Origin: Lineus longissimus
Taxonomy: Eukaryota > Nemertea > Pilidiophora > Heteronemertea > Lineidae
Reading direction: 5' to 3'
DNA length: 64,000 bases
NCBI RefSeq assembly: GCF_910592395.1
Contig: NC_088313.1
Location: 12,478,437 to 12,542,436 of the forward strand
Shown here: piece by piece, positions 42,609-53,100 of the stretch
How the letters are laid out: every line of letters begins with the position of its first letter
How positions within the stretch are numbered: the first letter of the stretch is position 1
Program-made: the position numbers and the translations under genes
The notes under the pieces: generated by a model
Databases searched by the model: none
Seen by the model: only the letters and a program-made list of their open reading frames with translations
Told to the model about the DNA's origin: nothing

Positions 42609-44533
42609 GGTCTCGTTAGGGAGTTTTTCCCAAATGATGACGTGCCCCATTAACAGGACGTAACATCTATTTTAAAATGCGTTTCCAAAGTGAATGCATG
42701 AGGACAACCCATTTGTGTCATATATCACTGGAAACGCCCGATTCCCCTGATTCTGCAGGATGTTAAATCGGGCATTTTATTTCTTTAAATAAATCATTAG
42801 CGTCGCATTTGCTCCTAGCTCTGTTCACCATCCCAAATGGCAATATTGCCAATTGGGCCGGATAATCACGAAAAACCCCAAATATTATACATTTCTTCCT
42901 AAATAATTCTTACAGTGACCATTCTCCCATGAAAGACAGTTGCTTACGCTACACAAAAATCAAAAAAACATCGAGGGTCAAGCATTGAACTTTTGAGATA
43001 TGTTGAATTTTGCACAAATCAGCGAAAAACGCACCAACTGGCACTGGACGGCATTTCAACACGGGGCCGACGCACATCCCAAGTTCAGTGTACACATACG
43101 TCGGCAACAACAGTATAAATGCGTAGTTTCTTGTTAGCCGCCTATAGCATTCCGCGAAGTTACTATTTATAGCTCACAAGGTCATTTTCATAAGATATTG
43201 ATGACGTTTTAGTCACGTGACAGTCGGACATCGACACTAATTTCTACGCATTTGAGCTTACTAGCATATACCCATGGAGCGGGCAAAGTTGAAATGTAAT
43301 ATACATTAGTTAAATGGGCACGATGATTGAGCTACAATAAATTTCTAACGTTACTGAAGTTTTATTAAAGGTTAAACACGAAATTAACTGCATTTACGGA
43401 CTTATTGCTGCTATCTACATGCAACCCCCAATAGATTGATTGGAGTACGCTATTTTGCACAATGCATTGAGACCAGTGACAGCAGGTCCTGTTCCAAATA
43501 AGGCCCTCACATATTAGGCATATCACCTACCCACTCCCGTACCCAATGCCACTGTCGGACCAAAGCCAGGCGCATGGAGAGATGCAAACGCAATTCAAAC
43601 TGACAACATCAGTCAGTAATGAATAAAACAAAGAGCAAGCGCTGGCCACTGTACATATTTTGTCCATCCTGGCATAACTGTTTATTGATACCCTGACTGC
43701 ATGTTCCGGTAGACCACTCTGCAGAATTTGCCTTATTACTCAGGTCAGTGTTTCTCGAATAGAACTAAAATAGAACAGGCTAATCTCCCTGCTAATACCC
43801 TGCACCATAGACCAGGTTGTATAGCACTACATATACGTGCTGGAAGCTAATACTGATGTGGCAGGGAGAATATGCGTGAAGTTTGTGTATGCTTTTGAGA
43901 ATGAGCGGAGCTCTCCAGTCGACGTGCTCTCTGAAAAGTTGTTATTTATTCTAAAACCACAAAGATATTCGACGTATGACACCCTCAGTGACACTCTTAC
44001 GTATGATCCAGACCTACGAAGCCAAAGGTTGCAAGAATTCGACGCATTTCCAAGGCCCAATTTTGAAACAAAAATTACCTCCTAAATAGCGGCCACAACG
44101 CGCATTATTGTATAGATTTCAAAGTCAATTATCCTTGACCCTGCATTGTTTTTAGCATGAATAATACCATAGAGTCAGAGAGAGAAATATTCAGAACAAT
44201 TATGTAGTATTTCCGACACTCGGACATGTACCACATTGAATCTAACTGCCCTAGTTAGAAAGCCTGAATCCATTACGAAACCGCATATTTGTGCGATATT
44301 GCCTGTAATTCAGCGATGGGGAATTAGAGGGCAGCAGCTGCAGTGACGTCATCTTCGCGGAATGCTATTGAGTAGCGCTCTAGGTTTCAGAAACTCCAAA
44401 AAAACATGTCTTTGCCAAAACAACTGCTGAATCAACACTGAAATACTGTAAGGACCGAGAAATCAATGATTTTAGGAACTACGGTGAGGGGGGGGGCTGC
44501 GCATGAATAAAAAAAAAACTCCCTAATGAGACC
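42609..44533 (+). mobile_element. Harbinger-like element with TAA duplication
   Basis: TIR GGTCTCGTTAGGGAGTTTTT at the left and the inverse of GGTCTCATTAGGGAGTTTTT at the right, flanked by TAA (42606-42608 and 44534-44536). The 1925-bp body has an 82-residue plus-strand ORF at 43837-44085 (NTDVAGRICVKFVYAFENER...) that I do not recognise. No transposase is seen. A TIR beginning GG and a 3-bp TWA target suggest a PIF/Harbinger derivative. Confidence 0.7.
43837..44085 (+). CDS. Unrecognised 82-aa ORF inside Harbinger-like element
   Basis: An open frame from ATG 43837 to TAA, with a balanced amino-acid composition and no repeats. A minus-strand frame of similar length overlaps it, which weakens the case for coding. 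No family was recognised. It could be a relic of a captured or transposon gene, or chance. Confidence 0.25.
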   Translation: MLEANTDVAGRICVKFVYAFENERSSPVDVLSEKLLFILKPQRYSTYDTLSDTLTYDPDLRSQRLQEFDAFPRPNFETKITS

Positions 44534-44752
44534 TAAGGTTTATAAGAAATCTGAAAACGATTCATGAAATTTGAAACCTCATCAGCCGACTACCTGCCTA
44601 TCCGCCAAGCTCAAGGAAGAATACAGCAGATTAAATTCCCTTGTCCATTCCATCTCTGATGATCTTTCTTGCTGAATTTATATATTAAGACATCTGTAAT
44701 CAGAAGAGGAAGGGTAAATTCCTACATATGGCGATTTTGTTACAGCAATGTA

Positions 44753-46713
44753 ACCACTGCGACAAGTGGTGAGCTTTCTAGAGGTTTTGTACGGCTCCAG
44801 GAAAATTCGTCCCCGGAAACCTCGTCCCCGGAAAATTCGTCCCCTAGGAAAATTCGTCCCCGAGGAAAATTCGTCCCTGGAGAATTCGTCCCCGAGGATA
44901 AATCGTCCCTGGAGAATTCGTCCCTGAGGATAATTCGTCCCTGAGGATAATTCGTCCCTGGAAAATTCGTCCCCTAGGATAATTCTTCCCTGGGAAATTC
45001 GTCCTCGAAGATAATTCGTCCTCGGAAAATTAAACAAAAGTTGAAAGTTTCTGACATTACTTTCTAGTAATAACTACTACTTACTACTTTCGACTTTTCT
45101 CATTCATTATATCTCTCTTTACTACCCTACTAGCTAGTTACCTACTCCACTCTTTTCATAGTAGGTAGAGGTAGGCAGGCGACATTTTTTTTTTTTTTCA
45201 AATAAGTATTTTTACTGGTCAGAATGAAAGAAAAGCTCTAAATTCTTCAATAAAATATTTCGCCTGCCTACTTCTACCTACTATAAAAATAGTGGGGTAG
45301 GTAACTAGCTAGTATGGTAGTAAAGAGAGGTGTTACACTGAATGAGAAAAATCGAAAGTAGTAGTTATTACTACAGTCCATTCGACAAGACTTAAGAGCC
45401 TTCGAAAGTAAAGTCAGAAACTTTCAACTTTGTAAAATATTCTGGGGACGAATTATCCTCGGGGACGAACTTTCCAGGGACGAATTATCCTCGGGGACAA
45501 ATTTTCCGGGGACGAATTATCCTCGGGAACAAATTATCCTCGGGGACGAATTATCCTCGGGGACGAATTTTCCGGGGACGAATTTTCCTTGGGGACGAAT
45601 TATCCTGGGACGAATTTGCGGGGACGAATTTTCCGGGGACGAATTATCCGGGGACGAATTTTCCTGTATAACCGTTTTGTACTGACGACCACAATGAATT
45701 AGCGGGTAAATGTGGTGCCGATAGTTTATCAACTGGCTGAAAGGGGCGGGGCGCTGTAGTCAGAATAACATTTTGTGATTAATTTTCGCCAAATAGCACA
45801 AATAAAGTTAAGTAGTCACATTCCCAGTTAGCTTATGAGTTATGTTACCAGAGATCATAAAGATTTTTGCATTTAATTGTTTTATTTGTTATTTATTCAC
45901 ATGTAGTAGGTCAACTAACGATACAAGGCAGTGTGTACGCATACCATCTAAACCATGGGAGAAATGCAGTGTAGGAATGAAGTGTATAAATATCAGCTAC
46001 GCTATTATGTATGCCAAAGCGGTATACTTTGAGCATTCTGATTCGGTGATAGAAATACCCTTACAGTTTTGTTACAGCAATGCCCATTGGCTAATCGTCC
46101 CGCCGCACGAATTCCTGCTATTTGTGGTAGTCCATAAGGAGATCCAATTAGGATGACGCGATGGACTCCCCAGGGCCATTTAGCCAATGGGCATTGCTGT
46201 AACGAAAGTTTAAGGGCATTTTCTGTCACCAAATCAGAATGCTCAATCAAGGTTTAACGCTATGACATGCATCTAGCGTAGCTGATATTTATATACACTT
46301 CATTCCTAAACTTCATTTCTCCCGTGGTTTAATGGCATACATTTACAGTTTACCTATATGTGAATAAATTAAAAACAAAACAATTAGATGCAAAAATCTT
46401 TGTACGATACAATCTCAGGTAACATAGCCATAGGCTACTTGGAACAATATGACTACTTTTAAACTTAATTTGTGCTAATTTAGCTACGGTAATTAATGTT
46501 GACTACAGTGCCCCTTGCAGCCAGTTGATAAACTATCGGCACCACATTATGGTTGGCAGCCGTCATGACGAGTAAAATGCTGTCAGCAAGTACCATTAGG
46601 CATTACCAGTCTCTGTAATGACTATGAGTGAAAGGCGTAGTCTGGTGAAAGAGTCTAGCTTAATTGTCAGTACAAAACCTCTAGAAATTTCACCAGTTGT
46701 ACGTCGCAGTGGT
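44753..46713 (+). mobile_element. Large foldback element with TA duplication
   Basis: Left ACCACTGCGAC...TTTCTAGAGGTTTTGTAC (from 44753) is mirrored at 46660-46713. Long inner arms also pair: about 45700-46095 with 46186-46560 (for example GTGGTGCCGATAGTTTATCA and its inverse, and AGCAATGCCCATTGGCTAA and its inverse), around an unpaired centre near 46100-46185. TA flanks both ends. There is no coding content; the ORFs at 45842-46156 and 46005-46250 lie in the palindrome arms. Confidence 0.72.
44793..45673 (+). mobile_element. Foldback element with tandem GTCCC arrays in its arms
   Basis: A candidate 9-bp duplication, GTTTTGTAC, flanks it (44784-44792 and 45674-45682). The ends GGCTCCAGGAAAATTCG and the inverse of GGTTATACAGGAAAATTCG pair. 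Both arms carry about ten short tandem units of the form GGAaAATTCGTCCCC/GAGGATAATTCGTCCC (44805-45030 and, inverted, 45443-45665). Inner sequences at about 45030-45180 and 45240-45440 also pair. Long TIRs made of tandem repeats and a 9-bp target resemble MULE-type foldback elements. It lies in the left arm of the larger foldback element. Confidence 0.75.
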
Positions 46714-46715
46714 TA

Positions 46716-47196
46716 GGCAGAAACGAGGCCGGTCCACTGCATCCGGAGTGTAATTTTCGCATATGCACGCCATCCCAAAAAGGGTCATAGGCTTGGTTTG
46801 TGTGACGAAATAAAGGACATTTCTCGGTTCCTCATTAGAACAAAAAAGTGACAGTGACTTCTTGAGTCAGGCCGAGAAATGTTTTCGGTCGATTCGTCAA
46901 AAACCTAGTTTTCTCCTCGAAATTTCACTAACCTCGTGCATTTTTAAATGTGGAAATTTCGTGCACGGTAAGCGACTGACTAACTAATCTAAAGGAAGTT
47001 CGGAGTTGAGTTTTGCTCGATGTACTTTGAAAAGATATGTCATTGACAGCAATAATTTGTATTCTGTAAACAGAAATCCCATCTGAATTAAGTTATCTAG
47101 CCGAATATTGAATCATACTACCGAATCATGGATAAATGTTATGCATTTTTCAATTCCCAATTTCTTGACGTACTTACATGTGGTTAGTTCCGAAAA
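46716..47196 (+). promoter_or_regulatory. Upstream region of the HMG20-like gene
   Basis: About 480 bp without repeats that I recognise, ending at the first ATG of the HMG20-like gene. It may contain its promoter and, on the other strand, the missing GEMIN4 first exon. No core promoter element was identified with confidence. Confidence 0.3.
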
Positions 47197-50100
47197 ATGG
47201 AGGCTGACCGTGATCTCGTGGTTGACGTCGAACCGTCCAATATTGCATCCATGCCATCCAGTGCCACCTTGGACGCATTGTTGGTGAATGGAACAATATA
47301 TACCCTAACCTCTACATCCGATACTGGCCATAGTGAGCTCGTTTCTGACAAAATTGTCCTGACAGGCCCAGCCGCAGCGGACGAAAACAAATATAAAGAC
47401 TCTTCGATTTCTTGCGCAACATCAAACTTGGATGCACATAGCATTGAAGTTGATACAGCCAGTGGGTATGTTTGCATGTAACATGTGTAACGTTTTGTGC
47501 CCACAGCTGAGGTTAACATAGAAAACCGGATTTTTGGGAAACATCGACTTTGGTCCGTCTTTGGTCGACTTGTTTGACGGCGAAGGCCCTTTCCTGGGCC
47601 AGGATGCCTAATGATGGTGTATGACTATCACTATGTCTATGACCAAGTCGGCCAATTACTAACTCAGCCTGGGTTATAAATCATTGGTTTATTGGCATAA
47701 GTTTTTCTAATATTTTTTTGTTTTTTGTTGGTATATATAGGCCTACTATGTATTCATTCCTGTTGGAAATTTGAAGGAAATTCATTAGGATTTGAATGAA
47801 GGATAAATCCATGAAATAACGACGGCGGGTGGGGAAAAGTCGCGGTAGCACTCCAAATGCACTTTCATGACTGTGATTTCATGGATTTCTCCTCCAAATC
47901 TTGATGAATTCTCTTCAAGTTTCCACCAGGAATGAATAAATAGTAGGCATATATATAGCAACAAAAAAAACCAATATGATGAAAACTTATGCCAATATGA
48001 ATAAAGCAATGATTTATTTTATAACCCAGGCCGAGTTGGTATAGGGCGAGTTGGCCCGTAAATGATAGGGCTTCCCAATGCCTCAGGAGGCTTGTGATTT
48101 TAGACAACATCTCCCTTATCTTACACCCAAATGTCATGAAATTTTCAGGAAACGTGTTTTTATGGTGTACCTATTTCGCTTATTTTATTTTGTTGACTTT
48201 ATTCCTGACTTTAAACCTGGGGGATGCTGTTTAGGATGACCCGTTTTCACAAGCAAGAGTTGTAGAATTCTGAGTTCGTCATACATGTAGAAGCGGAATT
48301 CTACAGCGCTGCGGAATTCTACAGCTTAAATGTAAATATAAATGTCGTTTTCATTTCAGGATGGTGTGTATGAAAGTTGGCAATACTGTGTATCAGATGC
48401 CCTTGTGTGGGGTTCCTCCTGCAGCCTTGGATATTGCAACTGGTAAGTATCATTATCCCCATAATAGCGATTGTTCTCAATGGGGACTTGTCCCAATCAA
48501 GTTAGTCTCGATACATCTCTTAAATAGTTATATCAGAGCCCTACTTTCTAATAGACACAAAGACTGGTTTGACAAGGTTTGTTTAGGCTCCATCTAACCA
48601 GCAGGCGTTTACCGTTAACAAAAAGTGACTGTGGGTTCTGGCATTTTCCGGAGTAAATGTTTTATCTTTGACCGTGGCTTGGACCTTCTGACTTGTCTGA
48701 GCTTTCAAATTTGCTTTGCTCTGGCTCTGGTTTGTCACCTTGTTCAAACCTGACTATGGAAATGCATTAGCCACATATTGATGAAAAATGGCAGGGCTTT
48801 AACTATAAATTTGTAATCCAGCTGAAATACTAATATATGGTGTAGAGTACAACCTCTCAATTGTTGACACCCATGGGATTGGGCGTTGGTGTCTGTAATG
48901 TAAAGGTGTCTTTAATAGGGAGGTTATGTCATTATTGTCCAAAAAGTGTATCATGTGTATTAACACGGGGTCGTGAAGCCTGCATATTCCATCCACTTAG
49001 TTTGTCCAAAAAGTGGATTCACGTGGGTCGTGAAGCCTACATATTACGTATTCCATTTAGTTGTAAATATTAACTATTTCAAATAATTTGATACCATTTA
49101 TATGTGAACTTGAAATTACTTTACTGGCATTTCTAGTGGAGGTAATATTAATTTGCCAGCATTGATATCAGGTTGTGTTCGCACACTACATACTACATAG
49201 GCAGTGTATACATCATTATAGTTGTATAGAAGCATTTGATTGAGCTACCAAACATCAAGCTTTATTCTTTGTAATAAGAGCACAATGGGACAAACAACTC
49301 AATGGACTGCAATTAATGTTACAATATACAATGGCTTGGCAATGTGATGCACAGTGAAGATAATTAAATAATACATTCGGTTTTAATTAGGAGAGCAACA
49401 GACATTAAATTCACTCCACCCTGAACTTAGTGTCTAATTATGTTCATCAATTACGCAAACTTCACACCTGCTAGGTTTAATCGACTACCTAAGTGAACAT
49501 GGAAAGCCATTGTCCGTAATTGCGAGGTGATTGGACCAAAAAGTCACCATGGCAGTGTCCGCAATTCGGAGTAGAGAGGTGTCCGCCCTACAGAGGTTTT
49601 GGTTAAAGCAAATGACTTAGAAAAAATCGGGACTGAACGAACATGTCCGTAATGCAGTGCAGAGGTGTCCGCCTGGCACTGGCAGAGGTGTCCGCAAGGG
49701 GAGGTTCTACTATAGCTCTTTTTTGGGCTTCAGTGATATATTCTTGACAGGCCTTTTCATCTGCATTTTAGGTCAGCTGCTTTCATCTCATGACTCGGTC
49801 CTCACATCTCAAGGGAACAACTTCCTGGAACTTTCCATAGCTGACCCAGCGACAGATACGGATACAGGACAGACTCTCCCTCCTGGACAAAATCTGCCCG
49901 ACCTGTCGAAACTTGTGCCAATTGAAGAGCCTTCTTCATCAGGACAAGACACAAACACCATGAATGTATGTATTATGTAATAATTGTTCAGTTGGGACTT
50001 TCAAATCTAGCCCGCAATGTGCCTGAACAATTCAAAGCAAGCAGTGATGTGTTACTCTCTCTGGTTTGCTAAAACAATTACTCAAAAGCCACTAGTCAAC

Positions 50101-53100
50101 TTAAAATATTTCTGACCATGAAGAATGCAACAACTGGGGTCTAGTCCGAAATGTGTCATTCTGCTGTGAATTTCTTAGACATGTGCCAACACCCTGACGG
50201 CAGAAGAGTCCTGCATCCTTCCGGTTTTGTATTTTTTACTGTTTGTAAACATCTGTGTAATCAAATTTTTTTAAACCAACCAATTTCTCATGTTCCAGAA
50301 GAGGAAAGGAGGTTGGCCAAAAGGGAAACGAAGAAAACCGGAAATCGGGGATAAGAATGCTCCGAAGGCCCCAACAACAGGGTAAGTCTTAGAATGCTCC
50401 AATGGCCCCAACAACTGGGTAAGTCGTAGAATGCTCCAAAGGCCCCAACAACTGGGTAAGTCGTAGAATGCTTCAAAGGCCCCAACAACAGGGTAAGCCG
50501 TAGAATGCTCCAAAGGCCCCAACAACTGGGTAAGCCGTAGAATGCTCCAAAGGCCCCAACAACAGGGTAAGTTGTAGAATGCTCCAAAGGCCCCAACAAC
50601 AGGGTAAGTCGTAGAATGCTCCAAAGGCCCCAACAACTGGGTAAGCCGTAGAATGCTCCAAAGGCCCCAACAACAGGGTAAGTCGTAGAATGCTCCAAAG
50701 GCCCCAACAAACAGGGTAAGTCATAAGGCCCTTTTCCACTACCGCACAATCTGTCCCTGTTCAACTGTGCCGTGCTCGGTCCGGACCCGGCCCACTTGTT
50801 TTGTACCATTTCCATTGCGCGCAATAATATCCAGGCCAAATTCTGGTGTCCACATCGGCCGCTGTCAGCAGCGCTACTCTCCTATTTTTGGAGTTAGGAA
50901 TGTAAGTAAAATTCTCTCTCAGACTTTTAGCTGCAGACGGTTATAATTTTCCCTTACCAATGGCATTGATGTCAGTGTCTGAAAATTCATCTCCACTGGC
51001 CAGATCTCCGGCAATACTATAGATATCCTCCACTGGCTCTGACAGGCTCTCCCCCGAAGTGGAATCCTGCAATTTTGAACCTGCAGCTGCATTGGCAATA
51101 GGTGCCCCTAACGCGGCAGGACATGGCTTCTTGGTCTTGGAAGTGGTCGTTTTTAGCTCAGCTGACTAAGTCAGCCGAGCTTGTCAAATAAGTTGTTCAG
51201 TGGCGTCCGTCTGTCCATCCATCCATCCATCCATCCATCCATCCGTCCGTTAAACCCATGGTGCACATTTTGTAACCGTAAGACCTAGAGACTTCAATTT
51301 TGCATTTCTGGATACTTCTGGTCAAACTCTACTTTCAAAACAAAATTTGTCGCCATTCGACCTACTTCCTGCGAGCGAGAGTGCATGAAGGAAACTGGCC
51401 TATATCGGCCTAGGAGCAGCAGAATTAGTCGAAATATGCTCTAATATTAAGATAAAATTCTTGAAAATCTATTTTATTGAGAAAAAGTTCAAAATTTTAA
51501 CAGGAGAGGGCGCTACCTGCCTTTTAATTATTTCTGCCGATTCAAATTCCCGCCCGATGACGTCAGCCATCAATGAAGTCTCCTATTTGCCAGTTCTCAA
51601 AACATGGCAGCTACACAACAAAAGCAGTAGCTCCAGGAATAAATCACTGTTCACTTCAGCTTCGTAATCGATTGTACCCCCACTTTATTGTGTTTTGTGT
51701 GGTGTTCCTCTTCAATCAACGATGTAAGGCCTTATTATGTTGGTTTTAATTGAGAAGGTGCATTATAAGCGGCCTACGAATTACCGAAGCGGAGACAAAA
51801 TGGCGGCATGTTGTTTACGCCATGTGCAATAATCTTGGAGCTCAATGACACTCAAGTACCCAATTTTCTGCTAAAAAAGTAGTCTGGTAGGCGATATTAT
51901 CACTAGTTCGTTTCAGTGGTAGTCATAAGGTCTTTAGGGACTAAATTCAGAAATTAGTTCTTAAAAATTTGGCCACATTTCTGTGAAAACGATATCGGAA
52001 GTGCATGCTCTGTTCGCGATGACATCGCCGATGTATTTTGAAGTGGAGAATTCCCACAGTATGTGCAGTGAATCGGCATGATTCTGTTCGCCTATTATGT
52101 TTTAGTTCTACGATTCTTACATGAGTAAAAAGTAGACATTCTAAGCAATACAATAATGTCACTCCCATAAAAATTGATTGGAAATTGAGGGAGCTACGGC
52201 ATTCTGTTCGGCAACTGGCAGCGCTGAAAAAATACATTGCATACTGTACACTACCAAATAACGTAGGGAATCACCAGAAATGACGTCATCGCTGGTCTTA
52301 ATAGAAAACTACGGTGGCGCAGTAGAGCACAAGAAAAGGTTTAGCATTAACTTCGTCATACAAGCTTCAGCAACAAAACGATTTCTCATGAATGATTTAT
52401 TTGATCATCATCAGCTTGTTTCCCCTGATAGATAAAAAAATGATTTACAATTTCCATCAAAGTTTTCTATTTTGTGTATAGTCACATGTTATTTAACTGG
52501 CAAGGAGCCAAGCAGTTTTGAATATTCGCAGGAAAATACTTCGTACTTGTAAACGAGGCTATGACAATGAGTATCCTCATTCATGGCATAAACTTCATGT
52601 TTCGGTAAATATTTTCATACGATGATTTCACCCGAATTATGGTCAGGATTGAGGAATGAACAACCAAAAACATTGGTACCCTAGTGAACGCAAAAGGATA
52701 TCAAATACCATGGAGCATGCCATTTTCATGCATAATGAACTAAACACCGGGAAGATATTAATGATATTAACTCAGCTGAGCGCCAGGCCCTTGGGCCTCT
52801 TGTTTGCAGACTGGAGCAGAATTGACAGCCTTGACATCGGCCTGTTTCCCAAGATTTCATCCATCCTATCGTAGAACTCCCAAGTTTTCCGCCCACGGCC
52901 GGACCGGCCATTGTTATCAAGAACTTCCCGATACTTTTTTTTCATTTTTTTCACTTTTTCCTGGCACTGCTTGCCATCACGTCCTTCGAATCCTGACATT
53001 GAGAGGGACACGGCGATTTGCGAAAAAATCTTATTATTGTGGCGAGCCCCCTCCAATTGAGCCTGTATCGTCTCCTCGCCCCAAATAGTAATCAATCGTT

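Noticed and set aside
44669-45732. ORFs with repeated NSSPENSSPE / GRIFRGR
   Set aside because: Translations of the tandem arrays in the foldback element.
45842-46250. Two ORFs facing each other (104 and 81 aa)
   Set aside because: They lie in opposite arms of a palindrome and mirror one another.
50356-50725. CRISPR-like array
   Set aside because: The repeats are directly adjacent with no unique spacers; it is a tandem repeat in a eukaryotic intron.
50271-50839. Long minus-strand ORFs (121, 183 and 88 aa) with repeated LLGPLEHST
   Set aside because: They are translations of the 37-bp tandem array across an exon-intron junction of the plus-strand gene.
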